From positions 1 to 24,056 of the forward strand of contig JAYWEL010000137.1 of the NCBI GenBank assembly GCA_043779285.1: DNA of 24,056 nt, in the 5' to 3' direction. Within the stretch, counting starts at the first letter, position 1; every line of letters starts with the position of its first letter. The notes below the pieces were generated by a model, which was given only the letters and a program-made list of their open reading frames with translations, searched no databases and had not been told where the DNA came from. Made by a program: the position numbers and the translations under genes. This document shows positions 1-6,471 of the stretch, piece by piece. Source of the DNA: MGR-bin208 sp043779285. GTDB taxonomy: Bacteria > Bacteroidota > Bacteroidia > Chitinophagales > Chitinophagaceae.

Positions 1-273
1 TTGAAGCAATGGGTGGCTCTTAAAAAGCTGGTGCAGTAAAATATTAATAATGTTCGATGAAACACTGACCATTGAGATACAATAAAAAAAAGTTGTTGGT
101 ATACCTTAATCAGTGCAGCAAAACTTTTTTTTATTTTCTGCCGTTGTTGGTGTTTTTCCTCCACCAACAACACAAGTTATAATATGTGACAAATAAAATA
201 AACCAAGATCCATTTATAAATTGTTGTTAGTACGCCAAACACAAAGCATAGCTGCATACAAACAACGGCAAAA
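1..273. other. Non-coding stretch with nested inverted repeats
   Basis: I see no convincing gene here. The first bases could hold the 3' end of a gene cut by the window edge, but the fragments are too short to assign. Three inverted repeats are nested or overlap. AATAAAAAAAAGTT (81-94) pairs with 122-135. GTTGTTGGTG (143-152) pairs perfectly with CACCAACAAC (162-171). TGCCGTTGTT (139-148) pairs with AACAACGGCA (261-270). The motif GTTGTTRGTR also recurs as a direct repeat at 92, 143 and 223. The A/T-tract repeat could end transcription; the others are unexplained. Confidence 0.5.
143..171. repeat. 10-bp perfect inverted repeat (hairpin)
   Basis: GTTGTTGGTG at 143-152 and CACCAACAAC at 162-171 form a perfect 10-bp stem around a 9-nt pyrimidine-rich loop. 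There is no T-run directly after it on the plus strand, so it is not a classic terminator. Confidence 0.6.
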
Positions 274-578
274 ATGAAATATATTTTTTTTATCTCAATG
301 GTTGTGTTTATTAGTTGTACTAAAAAACAGCCATAATCTTTAATGCTGGAAAAGATACATGCCAAATAGTTAAATTACAAGAAAAGTCAATTAGCGATGT
401 ATCATTTGAAATTATGTCTAACTCATTATCAGATTCTTTTAAAATTGGAGAGAAAATAATGCCCTTTAAAAAAACAGGTCATTTTATGGTAATCAGAGAT
501 TATTATTTAGATACCATACGCATCTGCTTCAAAAGCTATAAGGCAAAATCCGGGCGTATCAAATTGAAGATTTATTAA
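274..578 (+). pseudogene. Small lipoprotein gene broken by a 1-nt frameshift
   Basis: An ATG at 274 opens a reading frame with a typical lipoprotein signal: a basic start, a hydrophobic stretch and a lipobox-like VVFISC, with the Cys encoded at 316-318. The frame stops at 334-336. From there the next frame is open without a stop to TAA at 576-578 and encodes about 80 residues of normal-looking protein. The switch lies at a run of six A (322-327). A seventh A would join the two halves into a protein of about 101 residues anchored to a membrane by its N-terminal Cys. I do not recognise the family. The break may be a real loss of function, a homopolymer sequencing error, or slippage. It faces leuS convergently. 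Confidence 0.6.
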
Positions 579-620
579 AGTTGAACAATACCGTTTCTAT
601 CTTCTTCATTTTATGAACTT

Positions 621-653
621 ACTCTATGGTCGGTGGGACACCGACCATAGAGT
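621..653. repeat. 15-bp perfect hairpin downstream of leuS
   Basis: ACTCTATGGTCGGTG (621-635) pairs perfectly with 639-653 around the loop GGA. Eight A follow on the plus strand, so it is not a U-tail terminator for the plus-strand lipoprotein gene. On the minus strand it lies just after the T-run of the leuS terminator. Such a long perfect stem suggests a dispersed palindromic repeat or an RNA 3'-end stabiliser. Confidence 0.6.
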
Positions 654-687
654 AAAAAAAATCCCGGTCACTAATTTGCAACCGGGA
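654..687 (-). terminator. Intrinsic terminator of leuS
   Basis: Read on the minus strand, TCCCGGT and ACCGGGA form a 7-bp stem (plus positions 681-687 and 662-668) around a 12-nt loop. Eight T follow (plus-strand A at 654-661). It begins about 24 nt after the leuS stop codon, the expected place and orientation for its rho-independent terminator. Confidence 0.75.
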
Positions 688-710
688 ATTCTCTAAAATA
701 TTTCTCCAAA

Positions 711-3700
711 TTATATCACCACATTAATCATTTTATTTTTTACAAAAATGATTTTCTTGGGTGGTTTTCCTTCCAGCCATTTCAGTACAATTTCATTTTG
801 TAAAACAACCGGCTCTACTTCAGCCTGTGTTACTTCCACCCGAAAACTCAAGGTGGTTCTTAACTTACCATTGATGCTTACGGGATATTCTTTTTCATTT
901 TCCAATATATGCTTTTGTTCAAACTGCGGGAAAGATGCATCCAGTACGGATCCTAAATTTCCGAGACAATGCCATAACTCTTCTGCAATGTGAGGCGCAT
1001 AAGGGGTTAACAAAATAGCCAGTTGTTCCAGAATTTCTTTTTTATGACATTTTACTTCATTCAATTCGTTTACACAAACCATGAATGCACTGACGGCAGT
1101 ATTGAAACTGAACCGCTCCGTATCTTCTTCAATTTTGTGAATGGTCTTGTGCAGAATTTTTAATTCGGCTGCATTCGCTGTTTCTTCATTCCAAACCTTA
1201 CCTTTTATTTCATCGAAAAATAAACGCCAAAGTTTTTTCAAAAAGCGGTGAACCCCTTCTATACCCTTGCTGTCCCATGGCTTGCTCATTTCTACCGGGC
1301 CTAAAAACATTTCGTACATACGAAATGTATCTGCTCCGTATCGCTCTACCAATATATCCGGATTAACCGTATTGAATTTCGACTTAGACATTTTCTCCAC
1401 CTCGGCTCCACAGATATATTTTCCATTTTCCAAAATAAATTCAGCATCGGCAAATTCTGCCCGCCAATTCTTAAATGCATTGATATCCAATTCCACACCA
1501 TCCACCATATTTACATCCACATGAATGGCATCTGTCTGATACTGATCTTTTAAACCGGCAGAAACATATTTTTTTGTGCCATGCACCCGGTAAACAAAAC
1601 GGCTGCTACCCTGGATCATTCCCTGGTTTAATAATTTTTTAAATGGCTCATCAAAGCCAATATATCCCAAATCGAATAAAACTTTTGTCCATAAACGGCT
1701 GTACAATAAATGACCTACTGCATGTTCGGTTCCCCCAACATACAGATCTACCTGTCCCCAGTAGTCGGATATTTTCCGGTCGCAAAAACTATTGTTGTTT
1801 TCCGGATCCATATACCGGAGAAAATACCAGCTACTGCCAGCATAACCTGGCATAGTATTCACTTCTCTCATGCCGCTTTCTACATTTTTCCAATCTGTTA
1901 AATTGGATAATGGGCCTTCTCCATCCGGGCCCGGTTTCAATTCATCCATATGAGGCAGTAAAACCGGCAGGTCTGATTCAGTCATTGGATAAGCAGTTCC
2001 ATCCCCGCCTCCCGGTCGGGCAGGTTTCCAGATAATGGGAAATGGTTCTCCCCAATATCGCTGGCGGCTGAAAGCGGCATCTCGCATTTTATAATTTGTC
2101 TTACGCTTACCAATACCCAACTCTTCCAGTTTATCATTCACTATTGCAATGGCATCACACATCTTCATACCATTGATGAATCCACTGTTTTCCAATACTG
2201 CTTCCTTGGTAGCATTGGCTTCTTCGCCATGATAATAATCTCCGATAATGTTGGTTATGGGAATATTAAAATGCTGCGCAAATTTGTGATCCCTTTCATC
2301 TCCACAGGGTACTGCCATGATTGCTCCTGTTCCATATCCTGCCAACACATATTCACTGATCCATATGGGAATTTCTCTTCCATCAAAAGGATTAAGTGCA
2401 TAAGCTCCGGTAAAAACGCCTGTAATTTTTTTCTCGGCCATCCGCTCTCTTTCACTTCGGCTTTTAACATAGGTCAGGTATTCCTCCACTGCATTTTTTT
2501 GTTCAGTAGTAGCAATTTTTTCTATCAATTCATGTTCGGGTGCAACCACCATAAAGTCAACACCAAAAATGGTATCGGGACGGGTGGTGTAAACAACCAA
2601 CTTAAGAGCCCCCTCTAAATCTCCTCCGCCTTTTGGCGGAGAGACTTGTGAAGACTCCGATTTTTTTGGAACTGATGGAAGTTTGGAAAGTGCTAAGGCA
2701 ATTTTTTTTGTAACTGCATCTGCACCTTCTTTTACCTCTTCATTTGAAAACCGGAGCTCTGTAAAGCCATTTTCTTTTAGAAAAATTGTTCTGGCTTCAT
2801 CATTCATCTTTGCATCTGGATTGTTGTGATAGCCACCATCTATTTCTATTGTTAACAATTTATCTAAACAAACAAAATCTACAATGTATGAACCAATAAT
2901 ATGTTGTCTCCGGATATGAAATCCTGTTTGATTATTCCTCAACTTATCCCATATTAAAGATTCTTCCGGAGTAGGTTTATCTCTTTTTTCTTTAGCCAGT
3001 TCTTTTGTGAAACCGTACAGAGATGGCTGAGCCGTGTGATAGCGGGGGTCTGTGGGTTGGCTTTCCTTCCCCCCAGGGGAAGGCCAGGATGGGGCTTTTA
3101 TTTCGAAACTTATTTCAGCACCCACACTTTTACCAATCCAGTTACGTTGCATTTCATTCATGGCTTCGCTGAATTCAATCTGTTTCAAACCATCCAATAA
3201 CCGATCGGCATATTCAGTAATCCGCAAATACCATTGACGTAATCTTTTCCGTTCCACCGGATGTCCGCCACGTTCACTCACGCCATTCACCACTTCATCA
3301 TTTGCCAATACTGTTCCCAAAGCTTCGCACCAATTCACTTCGCCATAGCCGCAAAAAGCCAGCCGATAATTCATCAGGATTTCCATCTTTCTTTTTTCAT
3401 CAAATCCATTCCACTCACCTGCAGAAAATTGCATTGCGGCATCACCCGGACAAGCATGTTTGGTGTTACCCTCTTTTTCAAAAATGGAAACAAGCATCAT
3501 TATGCGCTCCGCTTTTTTATTGATGTGGTTGAACCAAGTATCGAATAGTTGTAAAAATATCCACTGTGTCCAGTGATAATATTTTTCGTCAGAGGTTCTG
3601 ATCTCCCGGCTCCAATCATAACAGAAACCGATATTGTCCAATTGTTTGCGGAACGTTGCAATATTATTTTCGGTTGATACAGCCGGATGAATGCCATGGT

Positions 3701-3971
3701 CGATGGCATATTGTTCGGCGGGCAAACCAAATGCATCGTAACCCATGGGATGCAATACATTAAATCCTTTTAACCGTTTAAACCTTGAATAAATATCGGA
3801 AGCAATATAACCCAATGGATGACCTACATGTAAACCTGCTCCACTTGGATATGGAAACATATCCAATACATAGTATTTTGGTTTTGCTGATTGATTACTT
3901 ACCAAATAAGCATTTGAATCCTTCCATGCTGACTGCCACTTCTTTTCTATTTCCCTGAAATTGTATTCCAT
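711..3971 (-). CDS. leuS: Leucyl-tRNA synthetase with an inserted DUF559 nuclease-like domain
   Basis: This class I synthetase charges tRNA-Leu with leucine in the cytoplasm. The ATP-binding signature HVGH is at residues 48-51 and KMSKS at 860-864. The CP1 editing domain shows the threonine-rich TTRPDT (462-467) and the YGTGAIMAVP...DERD region (546-561), with the Asp expected to clear mischarged tRNA at about 561. The protein has 1086 residues, longer than I expect for bacterial LeuRS. The excess is mainly residues 293-455, a DUF559 domain with repeat-derived flanks, placed in a beta-hairpin turn between the strand ending at AEISFEI (285-291) and LVVYTTRP. A GC-rich repeat adds about eight residues at 650-657. 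The anticodon-binding domain follows KMSKS. The frame is intact and all core motifs remain, so I expect activity. The start aligns with the conserved N-terminus of the family. Confidence 0.97.
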   Translation of the reverse strand: MEYNFREIEKKWQSAWKDSNAYLVSNQSAKPKYYVLDMFPYPSGAGLHVGHPLGYIASDIYSRFKRLKGFNVLHPMGYDAFGLPAEQYAIDHGIHPAVSTENNIATFRKQLDNIGFCYDWSREIRTSDEKYYHWTQWIFLQLFDTWFNHINKKAERIMMLVSIFEKEGNTKHACPGDAAMQFSAGEWNGFDEKRKMEILMNYRLAFCGYGEVNWCEALGTVLANDEVVNGVSERGGHPVERKRLRQWYLRITEYADRLLDGLKQIEFSEAMNEMQRNWIGKSVGAEISFEIKAPSWPSPGGKESQPTDPRYHTAQPSLYGFTKELAKEKRDKPTPEESLIWDKLRNNQTGFHIRRQHIIGSYIVDFVCLDKLLTIEIDGGYHNNPDAKMNDEARTIFLKENGFTELRFSNEEVKEGADAVTKKIALALSKLPSVPKKSESSQVSPPKGGGDLEGALKLVVYTTRPDTIFGVDFMVVAPEHELIEKIATTEQKNAVEEYLTYVKSRSERERMAEKKITGVFTGAYALNPFDGREIPIWISEYVLAGYGTGAIMAVPCGDERDHKFAQHFNIPITNIIGDYYHGEEANATKEAVLENSGFINGMKMCDAIAIVNDKLEELGIGKRKTNYKMRDAAFSRQRYWGEPFPIIWKPARPGGGDGTAYPMTESDLPVLLPHMDELKPGPDGEGPLSNLTDWKNVESGMREVNTMPGYAGSSWYFLRYMDPENNNSFCDRKISDYWGQVDLYVGGTEHAVGHLLYSRLWTKVLFDLGYIGFDEPFKKLLNQGMIQGSSRFVYRVHGTKKYVSAGLKDQYQTDAIHVDVNMVDGVELDINAFKNWRAEFADAEFILENGKYICGAEVEKMSKSKFNTVNPDILVERYGADTFRMYEMFLGPVEMSKPWDSKGIEGVHRFLKKLWRLFFDEIKGKVWNEETANAAELKILHKTIHKIEEDTERFSFNTAVSAFMVCVNELNEVKCHKKEILEQLAILLTPYAPHIAEELWHCLGNLGSVLDASFPQFEQKHILENEKEYPVSINGKLRTTLSFRVEVTQAEVEPVVLQNEIVLKWLEGKPPKKIIFVKNKMINVVI
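2003..2024. repeat. GC-rich palindromic repeat inside the leuS coding region
   Basis: The plus strand has CCT-CCCG, a 2-nt loop and CGGG-c-AGG at 2008-2024, an imperfect 7-bp stem with one bulge. It encodes residues 650-657 (PARPGGGD) between WGEPFPIIWK and GTAYP, where related synthetases usually have only a short turn. The minus-strand reading starts CCTGCCCGACCGG. That nearly matches CCTGCCCGTCCGG at 24038 and shares GCCCG-type sequence with the repeat at 4110. Confidence 0.5.
2624..2641. repeat. Hairpin at one end of the DUF559 insert
   Basis: CTCCGCC (2624-2630) and GGCGGAG (2635-2641) form a perfect 7-bp stem around TTTT, inside the longer GC-rich end sequence that starts AGCCCCCTC at 2607. 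It is translated as part of residues 443-455 (SPPKGGGDLEG). Its style matches dispersed palindromes that I associate with Bacteroidota genomes. Confidence 0.7.
3065..3083. repeat. Hairpin at the other end of the DUF559 insert
   Basis: CCTTCCCC (3065-3072) and GGGGAAGG (3076-3083) form a perfect 8-bp stem with loop CCA. It is followed by CCAGGATGGGGCT up to 3096. It is translated within residues 293-305 (about APSWPSPGGKE). The sequence differs from the hairpin at the other end, but the overall plan is the same: AGCCCC, a short spacer, then a stem-loop. Confidence 0.7.
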
Positions 3972-4109
3972 TTTTTTATTTCTGATGTATCAATAATAAT
4001 TCTCAAAATATTTTCTCATTCAATCTTCCAGATTTCGGATCATTGCATACCGTACTGAGATTTCTAAATCAGCAAAAAAGCTGCATAGTGAACAAGTTGA
4101 TAAACGGAG

Positions 4110-4137
4110 CCCGTCCGAATGGCTGGCCGGGCGGACG
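4110..4137. repeat. GC-rich palindromic repeat
   Basis: CGTCCG (4112-4117) and CGGACG (4132-4137) form a perfect 6-bp stem around a 14-nt loop containing GGCCGG. The block is far richer in G+C than its surroundings. It shares GCCCGTCCG with the window-end repeat at 24041, which suggests a dispersed repeat family. Confidence 0.5.
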
Positions 4138-4259
4138 TCGCAACCGAAGTTAATCGTAGTTGCTAAAGAAGACTTAAAAATAAAAATCTTCCACCTTTTA
4201 TCTGCCTGTAGAAAAATAATACGGCGATCCAATCGTTTTGAGAGCGACAAAAATACAGA

Positions 4260-4285
4260 TTGTAGCTTTTAATCCGTTATTTTTG
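4260..4285 (+). promoter_or_regulatory. Possible ftsX promoter
   Basis: TATTTTTG at 4278-4285 fits the Bacteroidota -7 consensus TAnnTTTG. It lies 31 nt before the ftsX ATG. A TTG at 4260-4262 could serve as -33, but the 15-nt spacing is shorter than usual, so only the -7 box is persuasive. Confidence 0.35.
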
Positions 4286-4316
4286 TCCGTCTCTAAAAAT
4301 CAAAAACAGGATACCC

Positions 4317-5189
4317 ATGGCTCAGTTCGGCAAATCTTCTTCGAAACGCGGTAAACCTTCTTATTTCATGTCGGTACTTGGCGTTACGCTGGTACTTTTT
4401 CTGATTGGTATGGTAGGTTGGTTGACCATCAACTCGCAAAAACTGATTCAATACTTTAAAGAAAGTGTACAAGTTCAGGTTTTTTTACGTCCAAATGCGA
4501 AAGAAACGGACCGTGCCAAACTGCAGGATTATATTACGGCAAAGCCGTATACCAGAACTGTTAAGTATACCGATAAAGAGACTGCTAAAAAAGAATGGAT
4601 GCAAACCGGTGCAGAAGATTTTACGGAATTTCTGGACAATGCACTGCTGCCGGCAAGTATCGATTTTTCATTAAAAGCTGATTTTCTGGACTCCACCCAG
4701 CTGGCCGATATTAAAACAGATCTATCTGCTTACCCCATTGTGGATGAAGTGAAATACCCCAATGCGGTGGTTGATAAGATGCAACGGAATTTTAGACTGA
4801 TTAATCTGATCTTAATGGGCATTTCCATATTACTTGGCTTAATGGCTATTGTTTTAATCGACAACACCATTCGCCTAGCCATGTTCAGTAACCGCTTTTT
4901 AATAAAAACCATGCAGATGGTGGGAGCTACACGTTGGTTTATTGCCAAGCCCTTGAACAGAAAAGCGGTTATCAACGGTACTTTAAGTGCAGGCATAGCT
5001 ATTGTTGCGTTGTATGGCGTTGTAATGATGGCAGAAAAATTTATCCCCGATCTGAAAACTTTACATGATACGAAAAGTTTGATTTTATTATTTGTTTCAA
5101 TGATAGTTATTGGAATTAGCATTACCGTTTTCAGCACATACCGCAGTGTGGTAAAATACCTGAAAATGAAACTGGACGAATTATATTAA
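4317..5189 (+). CDS. ftsX: Cell division protein FtsX
   Basis: FtsX is the membrane subunit of the ABC-like FtsEX complex. It couples cytoplasmic ATP hydrolysis to peptidoglycan hydrolases at the division site. The 290-residue protein has the family layout. There is a cytoplasmic N-terminus, TM1 at about 19-37, a large periplasmic domain at about 45-158, and three further helices at about 162-183, 219-238 and 255-273. The conserved loop TMQMVGATRWFI (198-209) after TM2 is a good FtsX marker. The gene is followed by a hairpin terminator, a DUF3098 gene and uppP, an order I associate with Bacteroidota. No ftsE is adjacent, which is usual for this phylum as far as I know. Start: the first in-frame ATG, preceded by a plausible promoter. 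Confidence 0.93.
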   Translation: MAQFGKSSSKRGKPSYFMSVLGVTLVLFLIGMVGWLTINSQKLIQYFKESVQVQVFLRPNAKETDRAKLQDYITAKPYTRTVKYTDKETAKKEWMQTGAEDFTEFLDNALLPASIDFSLKADFLDSTQLADIKTDLSAYPIVDEVKYPNAVVDKMQRNFRLINLILMGISILLGLMAIVLIDNTIRLAMFSNRFLIKTMQMVGATRWFIAKPLNRKAVINGTLSAGIAIVALYGVVMMAEKFIPDLKTLHDTKSLILLFVSMIVIGISITVFSTYRSVVKYLKMKLDELY

Positions 5190-5202
5190 CCTTTTATAAA
5201 CG

Positions 5203-5226
5203 GCTTCATGCGATGAAGCATTTTTA
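5203..5226 (+). terminator. Intrinsic terminator after ftsX
   Basis: GCTTCAT (5203-5209) and ATGAAGC (5213-5219) form a 7-bp stem with loop GCG, followed by a T-run (5221-5225). It starts 13 nt after the ftsX stop and may partly separate ftsX from the next gene. Confidence 0.65.
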
Positions 5227-5254
5227 ATTATATTGCAATCTTAATTTAGAAGTT

Positions 5255-5491
5255 ATGCTTGAAAAAAAATCAGGTTCGATGTTTACAAAAGAAAATTATG
5301 TGTTGATGATAGTAGGTGCAATGGTTATTGCGCTTGGCTTGTTTCTAATGTCGGGTGGGAAAAGTGATGACCCGAATGTATTTAATGCAAGTGAAGTGTA
5401 CAGCACTACCCGCATCACTATTGCTCCAATACTGATTATTGCCGGACTGGTCATTGAGGTGTTTGCTATTTTTAAAAAACCGAAAAACTAA
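5255..5491 (+). CDS. DUF3098 family small membrane protein
   Basis: The 78-residue protein has two transmembrane helices (about 12-31 and 51-70). They are joined by a conserved segment that reads GGKSDDPNVFNASEVYSTTR, and the C-terminus is basic (FKKPKN). This matches DUF3098, a Bacteroidota family of unknown function that I know to lie between ftsX and uppP. The position suggests a link to division or envelope synthesis, but no activity is known to me. An alternative start at residue 9 (position 5279) would give a 70-residue protein beginning MFTKENYV; I kept the longer form because both fit the family. A 16-bp inverted repeat follows the gene. Confidence 0.85.
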   Translation: MLEKKSGSMFTKENYVLMIVGAMVIALGLFLMSGGKSDDPNVFNASEVYSTTRITIAPILIIAGLVIEVFAIFKKPKN

Positions 5492-5508
5492 ATTTCAAAT
5501 TGATTTAT

Positions 5509-5562
5509 AATCCGGTTTAAAAATTTGATTGATTTCGGATTTTTAAACCGGATTTGTTTTTA
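5509..5562 (+). terminator. Long inverted repeat, probable terminator after the DUF3098 gene
   Basis: AATCCGGTTTAAAAAT (5509-5524) pairs perfectly over 16 bp with 5539-5554, leaving a 14-nt loop. A T-rich stretch (TGTTTTT) follows. It starts 17 nt after the DUF3098 stop and ends about 25 nt before uppP. Its symmetry could also end transcription from the other side. Confidence 0.6.
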
Positions 5563-5584
5563 AAACCCCAGAAACTGCTTTACC

Positions 5585-6403
5585 ATGAACTTATTTGAAG
5601 CGATCATCATTGCCATCGTTGAAGGAATCACGGAATTTTTACCTATTTCTTCAACCGGCCATATGATCATTACCAGTTCTTTTCTGGGTATTCATAAAGA
5701 AGAATTCACCAAACTTTTTGAGATCTCCATACAACTGGGAGCTATACTGGCAGTTGTGGTATTGTACTGGCGAAAATTTTTCGATTTCAGTCGTTGGCAG
5801 TTTTATCTCAAATTAATTGTGGGTGTTATTCCGGCTTTATTATTTGGTTTTATATTTTCTGACAGAATTGATGCGTTGCTTGAAAGCCCGACGACCGTTG
5901 CGATTACTTTATTACTGGGTGGTATCGTTCTATTATTTATTGATACCCATTTTAAACATGCAACCATAGAGTCTGATGAACAGTTGGGATATCGAAACTC
6001 ATTTATCATCGGATTTTGGCAGGTTATTGCCATGATACCCGGAGTTAGCAGAAGTGCTGCATCCATCATAGGCGGTATGCAACAAAAACTAACCAGGCAT
6101 TTTGCTGCAGAATTTTCTTTCTTTTTGGCAGTACCCACTATGTTTGCGGCAACAGCTCATTCATTGTTTTTAAAAAACTGGGAACAACCCGGTGTAATAA
6201 AAAAAGGTTATGAAATAATTTTGGAGAGTAATGAAAACCTCATTGCATTTATTGCCGGCAACCTGGTTGCTTTTGCTGTAGCCATGCTGGCCATTCGTTT
6301 TTTTATCAATTACCTGAAAAAATTTGGCTTCCGAGCGTTTGGGGTTTACCGTATTGTTGCAGGGATGGTTTTATTAGTATTAATCATGACCGGATTTATT
6401 TAA
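5585..6403 (+). CDS. uppP: Undecaprenyl-diphosphatase UppP (BacA)
   Basis: UppP removes one phosphate from undecaprenyl diphosphate at the inner membrane. This recycles the lipid carrier for peptidoglycan and other surface polymers, and the family is also linked to bacitracin tolerance. The 272-residue protein shows both family signatures. EGITEFLPISSTGH is at 13-26 with the expected acidic residues and His, and IPGVSRSAASIIGG at 151-164 contains the catalytic-site PGxSRS. Several hydrophobic helices surround them, including the last 35 residues. Length is normal. It follows ftsX and the DUF3098 gene on the same strand, consistent with a cell-wall cluster, although hairpins separate the three. 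Confidence 0.96.
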   Translation: MNLFEAIIIAIVEGITEFLPISSTGHMIITSSFLGIHKEEFTKLFEISIQLGAILAVVVLYWRKFFDFSRWQFYLKLIVGVIPALLFGFIFSDRIDALLESPTTVAITLLLGGIVLLFIDTHFKHATIESDEQLGYRNSFIIGFWQVIAMIPGVSRSAASIIGGMQQKLTRHFAAEFSFFLAVPTMFAATAHSLFLKNWEQPGVIKKGYEIILESNENLIAFIAGNLVAFAVAMLAIRFFINYLKKFGFRAFGVYRIVAGMVLLVLIMTGFI

Positions 6404-6471
6404 GCTGCTGTTGATAGCCTATATTTAATTATCTTTTTACCCGATTTAGATTTTTTAAATAAACATCTTGT

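Larger units (their letters stand above)
2607..3096 (-). mobile_element. Candidate DUF559 palindromic element inserted in leuS
   Basis: This in-frame segment of about 490 nt encodes LeuRS residues 293-455. Its core (about 311-430) reads as a full DUF559 domain. It has YHTAQPSLYG at the start, TPEESLIWDKLRNN (334-347), RRQHIIGSYIVDF (354-366) and LTIEIDGGYH (373-382), then RFSNEEV. The candidate catalytic residues E337, D365, E376 and D378 are all present. Free-standing DUF559 proteins of Bacteroidota have the same layout. Both ends begin AGCCCC in inverted orientation (plus strand 2607-2612 and the complement of 3091-3096), and each end holds a GC-rich hairpin. There are no intein splice motifs. 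Calling it mobile is inference. Confidence 0.7.
3972..4316. other. Divergent intergenic region leuS/ftsX
   Basis: This 345-nt gap separates the start codons of leuS (-) and ftsX (+). It should hold both promoters and includes one GC-rich palindromic repeat near 4110-4137. A 76-codon minus-strand frame across it contains the repeat and looks non-coding. I see no other gene. Confidence 0.6.

Noticed and set aside
139..270. Integron attC site or cassette boundary
   Set aside because: The inverted repeats do not contain the RYYYAAC/GTTRRRY core pairs of attC sites, and no integrase gene is in the window.
177..365. A 62-codon minus-strand open frame
   Set aside because: It lies opposite the better-supported lipoprotein signal at 274 and reads as low-complexity hydrophobic sequence without a family pattern.
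2607..3096. Intein interpretation of the leuS insert
   Set aside because: There is no Cys/Ser at the start, no terminal His-Asn and no Hint motifs at the boundaries. The insert reads as a DUF559 domain with repeat flanks.
4020..4250. A 76-codon minus-strand open frame between leuS and ftsX
   Set aside because: It contains the GC-rich palindromic repeat, has no recognisable domain or start signal, and occupies the expected promoter region of two divergent genes.
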